A DNA stretch of 64,000 nt from Oryzias latipes. Taxonomy: Eukaryota; Chordata; Actinopteri; Beloniformes; Adrianichthyidae. The notes beneath the pieces are model-generated. The model had not been told where the DNA came from. It ran no database searches and saw only the letters and a program-made list of their open reading frames with translations. The stretch spans positions 6,863,307 to 6,927,306 of the forward strand of contig NC_019866.2 in NCBI RefSeq assembly GCF_002234675.1. The letters are read 5' to 3'. Shown here one piece after another: positions 10,820-23,000 of the stretch. Numbering within the stretch: position 1 is the stretch's first letter; every line of letters begins with the position of its first letter. A program made the translations under genes and the position numbers.

Positions 10820-12157
10820 ACAGACTGCCAAGCACATTCTAATGATATGTCACAGGCTGATATACACACATTTCTATACAAGACCTGCATTTTCTGGAAT
10901 CATGTAATGGTTTCTTGGAAGTGCACAAACTCAAATGTGACGCACGCATAAATAGATCCACCACTTTCACTGGGGTTTTTTTGCTTTTGAAGAACAATCT
11001 CATAGAAAATAAGCCTTAGGACTGAGGTAAAGAGCAGCTATCTATATATCTATCTACATCATACACAGTGCAAGCTTTTCTTTTTTTGAATTATTGTTGA
11101 AATTCAGGGCTATTATACATTTTCTTTTGGCAAATGCACTCAACAAAGCAGAGGTTTAAAATCAATGCAAGGAGTAAATAAATCTTTTTTTGCCCGCTTG
11201 AATTTTTAAAAACAAAACCCCAAACGCTGCTTCTTGTGGATGAAAAATATTTTAAATAATTAATTTAAGAATCTTTATTTCTTTTTCTCTTTCATGTGTT
11301 TTTTTATGCAAGAATGTTAAAAAGACAGAAACTATGAAACTCAGAATAAATGCACAACAGTGGAGGTTTTGGTAAATTTAAATTGTAGTCCATAGTGCTG
11401 ATTAAACTGTTCACCAAAAATGATCACATTGGCTGCAGAACACCTTTAGCTGTAGTGTCAGTGGGTAGACACCATCTGACAGAGGCTTAACCAAAGTGCA
11501 AAGATTCTTCAGGCAGTCTGTGCCCTGCAGCAGAGCCGTAACAGGCAGATCAGCAGTGTGAACAGACAGACAGCAGTTCAGCATTGCATGTGCAGCACGC
11601 ATGCCAAGGAGCAGGTGTGAAGCTGGCATCAGCAATGTCAAAATTTATTTTATCATTTGGATTTTTCCAATCCTACACCTTTAATTCCCAAATTTGACAC
11701 AAACCTAAAAATAACAAACGTTGCAGTTCCTCAAAAGACCACTGGAGGCAGGTTACATCTCATCAACTGTCATTTTTTAAAGCCAATTTTCATCCCAAGT
11801 ATACTTACCATTGTTGTATGTAGATACCAATAAACTGTGTTTTTTTTTTGTAGTTTTCATTTTACTAGAATTCAAATTTCTGCATCAGGGGTGGGGCTTT
11901 TGATTGGCAGGTTCCACTTCAAACTTCATTTTTAACATTAAGAATTCTATTGACGAGGTTTGTTATTTTCCATCCATTGTGTGTGCGTCCATGGTATTTT
12001 CTAATAGAATCTGGAATTTTACTTAATTACCTAAATGACCTGAAAATATCATATAGTTAAAGAATCAATTACACATTTTAGGAGGACAAATATGAAGGAA
12101 AAAGTAGTTTATGTCAAATATCTAAAAAGGCTCCATCCTGGTCTGTCTCACAGTAAT
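10820..12157. other. Intergenic, nothing recognised
   Basis: AT-rich sequence with a short TATC-type patch near 11040. There is no gene, and no repeat with defined ends was found. Confidence 0.5.
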
Positions 12158-12497
12158 GCCTTAGTCACAGCTGTCCTTACGGGTTAATGCGGGCTGTCTT
12201 TGGGAGACAATTGGGAAAAGGGGCATGCAGGTGGCCTGCATGAAATTTTAAGGTTGCAGAACACTCTGTGAGATGCATGCCCCTTTAGCATCAGTTACGT
12301 GCTCCATGCAAGCCTGGCTGTTAGAATCTACAAAATTAGATAGAGCGTAGTTTTGTGTGAGCATACTACAAGCGTCCCATGGGCTCTTATGTAGTAAGGG
12401 GCCTGTGCTCCTTTTAAGATGCAACTGCTCATCTCTCCAGCCTTCTACGGACCTGAACAACCCAAAAACCTCCTGTTCGGGTGTACGTGACTAAGGC
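12158..12497. mobile_element. MITE family A, copy 2 (intact inverted ends)
   Basis: The left end GCCTTAGTCAC (12158-12168) and right end GTGACTAAGGC (12487-12497) are a perfect 11-bp terminal inverted repeat. The 340-bp interior has no coding potential and shares ordered blocks with 4010-4465 and 28012-28260, including a TTACGGGT block near the left end and a TTTTAAGATGCAACTGC-like block near the right. Target-site duplication could not be settled. It is a non-autonomous DNA transposon of unknown superfamily. Confidence 0.75.
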
Positions 12498-15190
12498 CTA
12501 AGCAAAGCTGCAGATCACTTTGTTGGTGTGATACAAGTACAAGCATCTGGGAAGCAATTGAAAGCGATTGAATATCAATGAAACGTACCCGAAATTAATT
12601 GGCTGTCATTCCATATCTGCAACAAAGGCATCCCTGTCGTGACAGACGAGATGTGGTAGGTAATACTTTTGATTTCTGGAAGTCTGTGACGGCCAATAAG
12701 TGAGAGAAATCCATTGTGAGGCATCTGACTGCTTGACAAAATAGAGTCAGAAAAAGCTGTATATCAAATATGCAAAATGACAATTACTTCTCTTGGCTGC
12801 CAGAGGTCACATTTAAATACTAAATCTATTGTTATCTCTGAAAACAAAATGCAAATCCTTTTATTTTTGTCTCATCCTCACAAAATGAATTATTTTTAGA
12901 TTTGGTCCAATTGTGTGCCCCACTAGTTATAATAATGATGTTAAAAGACAGACAAGCCTTTGTAAATGAGATACAGGTAGAGAGCAAAGCCCATGCATCT
13001 TTATCCCAAGAGGAGGATCCATCAGAGGCCGAAACAAGCACAGGTGAAAGAGAAGGGGAGCAAAAATCCTTCAATGAACTCCCAGTACGCATTTTGGAAA
13101 GGTGATACCAGTTCTACAGAACAAAGTCTCTTAATTGCTCCTGGACTGATTTTCAGGAGAAGCTCAGGGGCGGACACCCGCACCTTCAAATTACGAGGTC
13201 AGTAGAAATGAATTCAAAATGCTGGTGGGCTGGATTTACTCCAAAGATAAGAGGAACATAACATTGAAAGTTGCCTTTCTGGCTAAAAGTCCATGGAAAC
13301 TGACTGCTTTGATGTTTGCCGTCTTGTCCACCAAAGCCTGGAAATGGTTGTTACGGTGCTCTGTCTGCCAAATGCCGTCATAGGTTTAGATATGGAGATG
13401 GATTCCTCTCCTCTGGTGGATAAAGGATGTCATGACAACACTGCATCCAAACAGCCACAACAAAATATGTCTCCAGTCTGCCAGCGCTGTAATTGGTTGC
13501 AGGCTATCAGCATAAACACAGAAATGATGTGCAATCAGACTTGACTGATTTATAGAACACGTTGTAGTCCAATGTATTTAAAGGCATTCTCTTTGAAGTG
13601 ATTAAAAAAAAAAAAAAACATGAGTCCCTCATAAATAAATAACCAGCAAGGAAGCTGCATTGTGCTTGATTACCAAAGGAGATGATTAATCCGTTTAAAA
13701 ACGAAGCTGTCAAATATTCTGCAATTAATTATTTCTGTTTAAGCAGAACAACATTAACTTTAATATGATGTGGCAAACCTAATTTAGCAGCTTTTGATTG
13801 CAGACTTTTTCAAAAGTGAGGCATGAGAAATTGCCAGAAAAAGAAAAACCAACATAAGGACGGCATCAGGTTGAACATTAATATTACAAAAAAAGACAAC
13901 TGATTTCTGACTTAGTCAGAAAAATATGTTTTTACAGTGCTCATCTGATTTATTTTGTCTTTTTTGCACTTCCTTGTGCGTGTCCGTGTTTACGATCAGT
14001 TTGATTCATTGCGAGCTTTCTCCAGCCATTTTAAAATCCACGAATCGACTGTTTAATGCACAAAGTTTAAATATGCACTGAGAGGGCGTATTCCCTCTTT
14101 AAATAACTCCTGATTTGTGTTCATCCTGCTGCTCCCAACGGAAAGTCACATTGGACCAGATCAATAGCAGTGAGGCCAGAACTCAGAGGGCATCTTCTAA
14201 AGATGGCAGCACGTGAAAAGATGGGGGAAAAAAAAATACTTTTATGATATGATAGGCTGGAGCAGACCAAGGAGGCTGAAAAGGAATAAAGGGCTCCGGC
14301 TCTGCTATGTGTGTCACTGATCTCCTGCGCCAAACACCCACCAGGAGAGCAGAGGGAAAGGAAATCAATACTGACTCATGCTAGGTTCAGCCTGCATCAG
14401 GTAGATCCGACCGTGAAGATAAAACAAGTAAAGAAAAGAGAAAGAGAGGAACATTTTGAAGGCCAGCACTGCTCCTGCTTGTTATTATTATCCTTTATTC
14501 TTCACGATGACCTTCTTTTGTTAAACATTGTTTTACTCATTTGTCTACTGTAATGCCTCTCAAAAAGCAATTACATGTTGCAGTCTGATCTTCATAGTGT
14601 TCTCGGTAGTCAGACTGCCATGGCACAAAATCAACTGACAGATGAGATCTTAAAACACAATAGTGGAGATGACCAGCATCCTGCAGTACTGACTCTACAC
14701 TTAAAGGCAGCTTGGCTCCTTCAAGACATCTGCAGCAAGTCTTATTAAAATTCCACCATGAATCATTCAAAAACACAGCCAGCTGTCATTATCTCAAACA
14801 GCAGAAGAGGGGCACACACAATAATGCATGCACTGGGGGGCACTAACAAAATTCCCATAGGCTGCTGAAGATGCTTAAATAATCATGCATCAAAAAATGA
14901 ACCACCAGCGGTTTTTTTGTTTTTCTAATTTACGAAGCCCAGTCCTAAAAAAACATGTCACCAAGTTAAATCAAATCCCATATTATTGTCCAAAAACAAG
15001 AAACCTGAGAAAATGCAGAAAGTAAAAAATATCTGACACAATCAAAAAGCTGCAAAAAAAATTTACTCTAAGAATCCAGAAAATTCTGCCAAACTAAAAG
15101 AGGCACTGGAGTTTTAAATGAATGTGTAAAAGAGAAAAAGAAAGGAAAATAAATATAACTGACATTTACGATGAGTAGAAACCATTGGCT
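12498..15190. other. Intergenic; conserved-looking non-coding DNA
   Basis: No gene is recognised. Segments near 12590-12780 and 13660-13830 are complex, rich in homeodomain-type ATTAATTA/TAATTA cores and free of repeats, which is the look of developmental enhancers. The region 14120-14560 has short open frames in both strands without family signal. Confidence 0.45.
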
Positions 15191-15403
15191 GTATCCCTTG
15201 TGCTGCCCTCGGCACTTTAACATTGGGAGTTGGGTCATCTAGACCCCACTAGACGGTGCGCTGAACCTTTTTTCTTCAATGATTTGTGAACCTCACTGGT
15301 GTCCATGGATTACATGAAATCCTCTCCCCCTTTATCCACCTTTGTCATGGAAGGAATAACACGCCAATGTGAGGGTGGGGTCATAGGATAGCACAAGGGT
15401 TAA
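15191..15403. mobile_element. MITE with CCCTTGTGCTATCC ends (TTAA target)
   Basis: The left end CCCTTGTGCTGCC (15195-15207) is inverted at the right as GGATAGCACAAGGGTTAA (15387-15403 region). The right edge abuts TTAA; the left flank is a degenerate TATC. The roughly 210-bp interior is non-coding. This matches a very common teleost non-autonomous family with TTAACCCTTGTGC ends. Confidence 0.75.
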
Positions 15404-15841
15404 ATGAGAACTGGAATGTGACCCCTTCCACACTGCCTCCCAAACAGGAAGAACCCGCTGGTTCCAAAAAGCCAAAAATGCCATAGACTTCTATTTAGAA
15501 ATAAACAGCTGTTGTTCAGTCAAATCTAGTTGTCACAATAATAGGGGTGTAACGAATCATTTTAACAACGACTTGATTCATAACAAAGTTTGTGGTTGCC
15601 GATCTGATTTATTGTATATCGGTTCAGATCCAATTCCATCTGAATACCTGACCTAAAATCGATACAGGACATCTTTAGTTAAAAATTCAACCAGTGTTGG
15701 AGATAAATACCTTGGTGCTAAACAGCGCAGGTGAGGTTTTCCAGATTTCTTGTATTTCTTGCAAGATAATCACGTGTAAATTAAAGACGTATACAAACAA
15801 ACACAAGAATGTTAAAGTCCCATTAGTTGTCACACACCTGA

Positions 15842-16022
15842 GTGAGGGAAATTTGTTTTCCGCATGTGACCCATCCCTTAGAGAACACACCCCTTGATGC
15901 TCAATGTCAAACAGGGAGGCATTGGATCTCATTTTTTGTCCTTGGTGTGACTCGGCCTGGATTTGACCTCACAACCTTCCAGTCTCAGGCTGGACACTCC
16001 GACACAAAGTCACTGAGCTTTA
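15842..16022 (-). repeat. tRNA-derived SINE remnant (minus strand)
   Basis: Read on the minus strand, the sequence CTCAGTGACTTTGTGTCGG, then GAAGGTTGTGAGGTCAAATCC, carries degenerate Pol III A and B boxes in tRNA-like spacing. It is followed by the CCAAGGACAAAAAATGAG body typical of fish tRNA SINEs. It is diverged and lies inside the inner transposon. Confidence 0.6.
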
Positions 16023-16166
16023 TGGCAAGTCCTTCCACATTTTAGTTTGACAAAGTTCAGCCCACTGTTGTTTTTTACATCCAAATAATCCAAATGTAAC
16101 ATTATTAGAACATTCTACCACACTGTATGGTCACCTGTCTTTACAAAAATCAAAGTGTTTCCACAC

Positions 16167-16522
16167 ATTATATAATGGATTGGATTTATCTGCGCTTTTC
16201 ATGACACTCAAAGCGCTTACATTGTAACCATTATTCATTCACTCCTTATTCATACTTGGTGATGGTAAGCTACTGATGTAGCCACAGCTGCCCTGGGGCA
16301 GACTGACAGAGGCGTGGCTGCCATTTCGCGCCTACGGCTCCTCTGACCATCACCGGGAACATTCATGCACATTCACACACCAGTGGAGCCACACTGGAGG
16401 CAAGGAGGGTGAAGTGTTTTGCCCAAGGACACAACGACATTTTTGCTGGTGGGAGCGGGGATCGAACCGCCAACCCTTCGGTCATTAGACGACCCGCTCA
16501 ACCACCTGAGCCACTGTCGCAC
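16167..16522 (-). repeat. tRNA-derived SINE (minus strand)
   Basis: The minus strand begins GCGACAGTGGCTCAGGTGG (A box, complement of 16501-16513) and has GGTTCGATCCCC (B box, complement of 16457-16468), with an anticodon-arm-like spacer between. The body runs through the GTCGTTGTGTCCTTGGGCAA block and the GCGAAATGGCAGCCACGCC block. The tail ends in the AGCGCTTTGAGTGTCATG block near 16200. It is well preserved for a fish SINE. Confidence 0.8.
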
Positions 16523-17049
16523 ATTAGAGTCAGTCACATTAGACTGTGATGATGGCTTGATCATTTTTTAGTCAATTCGATTCGATTAACAGCTTGCCTC
16601 AGACAGATCGATCTGGTTGGATCTAAGGGAATTCATACATTTGGTGGATCAATCGTTACACCCCCAGTGTATAACTGTTTTTGCTCCGATTCCTTTTTCA
16701 ACATGTTCTTGGTAACCCTTTATTTCAAAATATTTTTCTGTGGTGAAAGTTTTTCAAGGTATAAAGTGGCCAATCAGACGACTCAACAAAAGTATGTGTT
16801 GATTGACAGATTCTCTGAACCCACTTTCAAGTGGTAGGGGTGTGGATTTCCAACAAGCTCACTCCTGATGATGAGAGTGGTTCCCATAGAAACCTTGACT
16901 CAGACCAGTCAATGCTTACTGACTACTTCTGGCTCCAACATGGCGGCAACCACATCTCAAAAAAAATGGTGACTGAATTGACTTAATTTGGTTGCAGCTG
17001 GAAGAAAGCCATTTTCTCAGGTGGCGCATTCACTTGGTCCAGTTCTCAT

Positions 17050-20000
17050 ATTCAGTCAATGTTATAAAATATGTAAATGTATGTAATTAACAAATTCAAA
17101 CATTAAAACATGAAACTTAAAGTGAGAACCAATTTACATCAATCTAATCACTGAAAACAATAAAATATGCAATAATGTAGGACAAGCAGCTACCTAAAAA
17201 TACAGAGTTTTTAACATTTGGGGTAATCAATCTCTTTTCTATTTCAATATTATACAAAAGAAAAACTGCACCAGAATTTACAATGTCAAAAAGTGCCCCC
17301 CTAAAACATCAATCCTGAACCCCACTGATAATCCCAAAAAGGTTGTGGCAGTCCAAAAGCACACATCAATACAAGACATGTAGAGAGGTGTGTCTTAACC
17401 GTACCATACAGCGACCCGATCAATGCGTAACCCCGCATGCATTTTAGCAAATAGATGAGTTAAATGGATTGGAGCACTGCTGCATCACAGGGGGTCTTTG
17501 AAAGTTCAGGCATTTGTGTGCAACACCCAGCAACGTCACTGTTTCTATGTAATTGCACATCGACACACAAAGAAGACCAAATTGGACAACAGATTCAAGT
17601 GTGATTAGCATGAAACATCCATAAAGTCCACAACAGAACTATGATTCCTTTCATTAAAGTTGCTGCTTTTGAAAAGTTGTTTTCATGATTGAATGTATTT
17701 AACATAGATTTAATTAATGATCCAACTGATTAAATTGAAGCCCTTTACATTCTCCAATGATACACTAATGATCTGCAGTGAAAGTGAACAATTGAAGGGT
17801 GTGCAACTACAAAAACACAAGGTAAAATCTCACTTTAGTCCATTTGCATGCTGTTCAACAATGCTTAACAATCTAAAGCAACAAACGAGAGCTGAATACC
17901 AATGCCAGATGGTTCTACTTCACATAAATAAAATAAATCCTCTCCATCTTTTCCCCTTGCAGTGTCTTTTTGTGTGTGCCTAGTGAGTCAATGGCACGTT
18001 CTCAGAGGAGCAGCACTACAAAAGCACAACTTTGCGCCCTCAACATTTTGTTGCCGTATTTGACATTGATTCTCAATGTGTCTGTATCGCAACAAGCACT
18101 GTGCGGAAACAAACAATCGGACAGTCAATGATAAACCAGTGAAGTACAACACATCTGTCAATTTGTGTTGAAACTGAGGCTTCCCTTCATTTGAAAACAT
18201 CACTTTCCTGACTGTTTACATTTCAGTTTCTGGTATCTCAGTAACACACTGTGTTTGTTGCCTTATTGTGTACAGTGAACTCTAAATTCACACCTTGGGT
18301 AAAGATAATTATCTTTTCTCCGCACGACTCAAGCTGCATCTGAGGGGCATTTTTCTCCACTTGAAACATGACGTCTCTGTTCCAAAGTCGCTCTCAACAC
18401 TTAACAGAAGGTGAGAAAAAGAAAACAATTTACAAAAAAAAAAAAAAAAAAAGTCGGGGCAATTTCAAAAACGGCACCACAGAAGGCACAAAGCAATAAG
18501 AGCAGAGTCCACTGCGGCTTTGGCTGTTTTTTTCTTCTCTGCCATCTTCAACAGCTGAGACAGGGAGTGTCATTTAATGAGACTGGTCAAATACTAATTC
18601 CCCCACAGTCCAGGAAGTCTTAATAATTCTTTGACATTATTAATAGTTAAAGCTATTGGGGTGTCAAAGAAACTAAAATCCGAAACCAATGAATGCAGAA
18701 AGAACCAATCATTACTAAGAAGAACAAAAAGCACATGGACAACAAATAACTAATTGGTAGTTACACATTAGCCTGCACGTGACTGTGTGGTGCCATCCAT
18801 CTATTTCTGGCAATACTTATTGAACAAATATCATAGAAGCCAGAATGACAGGCGCAAACCCATCTGTGAACACTCCTCCATCTCCAGAGCATCTGTTTGG
18901 CAAGTAAAAGGAGGTGGGGCTGAACCCAATGAGTTCTGCTGCCAACCCCTGATGCTTCACTCTGCAGCTCCACAAACTTCTGCTTCCATCATGAAGGTGG
19001 AGCTCAGGACTTCATTATGATTGCCTTTTAGAAAGGTGGCGATGCCAAGGAGAAGAAGAAGAAAAAAAGCCGCAAAGGCAGCAGGCTCGCAGTTCGCTGC
19101 CAAGCAAAGATTCATCTGCCAAAACAATAGGAGCAAGAAAGAGGAGCTAAAGCGTCAGATCCAACTCGATGAAGGGGATGGAGAGGACGAGAATGCAGTA
19201 GAATGATCAGATTTAAAGCAAATATATTCAACACAAAAGACATACAGCTTGATTTCCATTCAAACGCACAGCTGCAGACCAAACATGTTGGGATATTGAT
19301 TTGTAGTCCAGCATGCACAAAAAAGGACATCTTATTACTATTAATCTGATGAGAGAAGTCATTGAAGGTGTTAGCACAGTCATCACTAGTTGCAATTAAT
19401 CGTCAAACTTCTAAAGAATGCACTCTTTATGACCAGATTCCTTTTTTAAGACAACGCCGACACAGATCTTTGTTTACAGATAAAGAAAAATGAGTTTGGT
19501 TAACTCATTTTTAATGTTGCATCCATCATTAATGCAGCTTTTAACCTCAGAGCTTCTCTTCCAATAATCGAGTTACCACTTGCTTCAGGTCTGCTGCCTC
19601 GCTGCACATCAACAGTCAGCTCTACCAGCCTCCCGTTTCCTAGTAACTGTGCAAGAAATGTAGGACTTGGAGAACAGACAAGCCTTTGTACTCATCAGGT
19701 GTCTTGACAGTTTGGTCTATACATGCTGTAATTTATAAATCAATTCACCCACTGAGTTTATGAGTAATTTCTTTCTCCTCCCATTAAAAAAAATGCATGA
19801 TTCTTCCCTTTATTTACCCTTCAAGTTTGATTTAAAACCACCTTTTTATCAACAGCAGAAAAAAAATAAACTGCTGTAATAACACCATGTTAAAAGTTGC
19901 ATGAATGAAAATGTAAAGAGTAAGGCAAGCAAAATGTCTTACTTAATTTTAGACTGTCCAAAAAAAAAAAAGTCATTTAATGTGGTTATGTATGCAGCAT

Positions 20001-23000
20001 TTTAGTCAGCATGTTGCATTAAAAGATGTTTTCTCTTTTCTAGAGAATCAAACAAAAACTGGAAGACAAACTGGAGAGTCCAGGTTTGTCTCAGCAGAAA
20101 ACAAGCCTGACCTTTTCACACTCACTGCACTAATACTTTATGTCAGCGGGCTTCGGCCCATCCATGAATTTCACACGCAACGCTTGCGCCACCAATGATC
20201 CTAGTTACAGAAAATGCCTTTCTAAAGCTTGGCTGGACTCCTGGATAATTCGAGCCCATATCTGCTCGTCTGCCAGTTTTTCTCATTAGTGAGCGATAAA
20301 GTGGAAATTGGTTTCCTTGTGAGAAAGGTGGCTCATAGAGAAGGAAATGGGGAAGGAAATGGAAAGTGAACCACAAAACCTCAACGGACCACAGCGTTTT
20401 TAACTGCACAGATTTGCAGCCACACATGAAAGACAACACGCAAAGGAGCAGAAGTCCAAACAGAACTGAGATCCAGCAAACAGAGATGCTGACAGAAAGC
20501 ATGACAGAGGGTAAACTTTTAGTTGAGGCAGAGTAAAGTTGGAAATCTGAATTGCAGCCAAACCCCAGGGCAATTCAGTCATATTTGATGCTTCAACAGG
20601 CAGAGTGATACCAAATCTCTTGTTACAGTTTGATAACTCAACCTTTAGTCCGAAGGTGAAGACGGTGTCTGCTTAGACCAGAACCAGAAAGAGATATGCA
20701 GTTAGAGAGACGGTAATCTGCCCAAAACCGTTGAAGCGGCAGTTCCTGCTTTACATTCCTGCCTGAGCATCTTTAAAATGAAAATCAGAAGCAATGGGAA
20801 AGAGAAGGAGCAGGCAAACAGTCCAGCCAAGAGAAATGAAGGCTTAACACTCTTCACACCTCATTAACGTCTCCATTTTATTTCCTCTTATTTCTTAATA
20901 TCCTTTTCCTGAAAAGAAACTTTTAAGAGATGTAAGTTTTCCCTCCTTTGGCACACAAAAACCTCACAGTTTAGCAGAACCATCAGGGAAATCGCAGCAA
21001 AAATGGTCTTTTTTCATTAAATGTCTCACCAAGGACCGTATCACCTGATCATACTATGATATCTACAAAATTGCCGCTGTAACATCACCTAACCTTTAGG
21101 GGAGTGGAAGAGCACAAAATGATCAATTTTGTTTAAACTGTCTGTCACACCCCTGTGCAAAGAGGAGGCACAAGTAGCTGAAGAAACACTGCGTGCTCCA
21201 TTTCCACAGAATATTAAAGGCTGAGTGTCATCTGTGCTACTATTTCAGGTACAACAAAACAACAAGCCAGGTGAGGCTGCAGTGGATCTTACTTTGCTTT
21301 GTTTCACAAAAAGAGGGGGTGTAGATGCAGTGAAAGGTACCGAAGCTCACAGAAATGATCAGCGTGTTAATGCTTTAACTTTATTTTAAGGCTAATTTTG
21401 ATTACTAAAATTATTATACTAATAGTTTTGCAGTTACTGTTGAGGAAATAAGCCAAATAAACAGCCTTTGTGTACTTTTGCAAAAAAAAAAAAAAATAAA
21501 TAAATACTGCCTTATAATGTAATCTAGTGCAAATAAACATTTTATACAAATCTGTTCTGTTGCATTTACCTGAGTGTGAGTGAAATGATTTTCTGAAATG
21601 ATTCTTAATATTGTCATGGGAATCGTCAATTTCCAGGCTTTACCTGTGTGTGTAAGTAAAAGAAAAAGCAATTTTGAAGCAACTGATACCCAACTAACCA
21701 TGGCTCTTTTATCTAAGAGGAAATCTTTAAGGCAGAATCGACCTAATTAATGTTAAAAATGGACAACGATTAAAAAAATAAAAGGTTTAAGAATACTTCC
21801 TCAATAATTTCACCATTTTAACCCATTTTATGTTCTAATAATCCTCTAACTGTATATATCTCTATCTATCTATAGATCTATCTATCTCTCTCTATATATA
21901 TATAATGATTTGGGGGTAAACTACAAATAAGAGGAACTCTTGTGCAGCTAAACTGGCTCAAAAATGCAAAAATTGAGTAGCTTATGCATACAAAAAGGGT
22001 GATTTGAAAATTGACATCTATCTTCAGAAGCCACACAGCAGACGGAAAAAAAATCATTAAAAAGTCACTGCATCCTACAAATAGTGACAGTGGGACTCCT
22101 GCACATGCAGTCAATCAGAGGGCTGATTGCCACAGGCTGTGTGGATGATGGAGGAGAAAAACGTGCAGCTTCAAACAGTGGAGAGGCATTAGCTTTAACT
22201 ATTAGTCATTCAGCTGATTTCTGAACAGCTGAAGTTATTCAGAAACATCCATTTGGAGTCCTTAACGTCTCACACAAATGCCTTTTTCTAAACGTTTCTA
22301 TCCTGATTTTCTCTCCCTGATCTGCACTGAAATGCAAAAAAATGCTGCTTTTGGGATAATTTTGGGATGAATGTGAGTCACTGTCAGGAGACTAGATTAT
22401 TTAACAAACAAAACCAACACACGGCAAGCAGCCTTCAACACTCCAATCTCAGTCATTCCCGATGTTACTTTATCTTTGAAGAAGAAACAGAACTTCCCCA
22501 ATTTTTATTTTTATTCTTCCTTGATTAATGCTACTTTAACTTTAGTTAGGCTTCAAAGCTGTAGTGCCACGCATGAAGCACCACCTCTATCTGATAAGAA
22601 GCTGCACAAAGCACCTGTCCGCTCAATTTGAGGTTTGTGGAGACTTATTTTCTATTAATACTTTAATTTATTGGGATCAAATTTGGAATACTGTGTATAG
22701 AAACCCAATAGAACACCACAGGTGCTCCATCTTTAAGCTTCACAGTTCAAAGCTCAGTCCTCATTTGGTTAAATTAAGTTGAAAAAAAGCATTTTAAAAA
22801 AACAAAATTCCTGAAATATTACATTTACATGGAAATGTTAATAAAATATTATTTTTAATAAAATATCTGGCACAATTGTTTAGATAAATCACTTTCAATT
22901 TTAATCGAGGATGGCTAAAAAGAAATGTTCAGATGAAGAGCTTTAAAATATCAAAACAAATGCATAAGAATCTTTACTTGACGTACTCGAAATGACATTT

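Larger units (their letters stand above)
15544..16664. mobile_element. Inner transposon with GGGGTGTAACGA ends
   Basis: The left end GGGGTGTAACGAAT and the right end AATCGTTACACCCC (16651-16664) form a 14-bp inverted repeat with two mismatches. The 1.1-kb interior is non-coding and holds two tRNA-derived SINE-like pieces. The ends resemble TAGGGGTG-type hAT termini, but an 8-bp target duplication is only half matched (cacaataa against gtgtataa). Confidence 0.7.
15404..17049. mobile_element. Outer transposon split by nested insertion
   Basis: A perfect 12-bp inverted repeat bounds this block: ATGAGAACTGGA at 15404-15415 and TCCAGTTCTCAT at 17038-17049. The outer material is 15404-15543 plus 16665-17049, about 525 bp. 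The centre is a different inverted-repeat element (15544-16664). The outer part carries CCATAGACTTCTATTTAG and CTCCAACATGGCGGC stretches, familiar from fish repeats. No coding sequence is seen. The superfamily is not assigned. Confidence 0.65.

Noticed and set aside
16167-16522. Functional tRNA gene
   Set aside because: The A and B boxes are tRNA-like, but the sequence continues into a SINE body and the cloverleaf is not convincing.
19021-19206. Basic RRRRRKKAAKAAG open frame
   Set aside because: It is short, low in complexity, and lacks promoter, splice or homology support.
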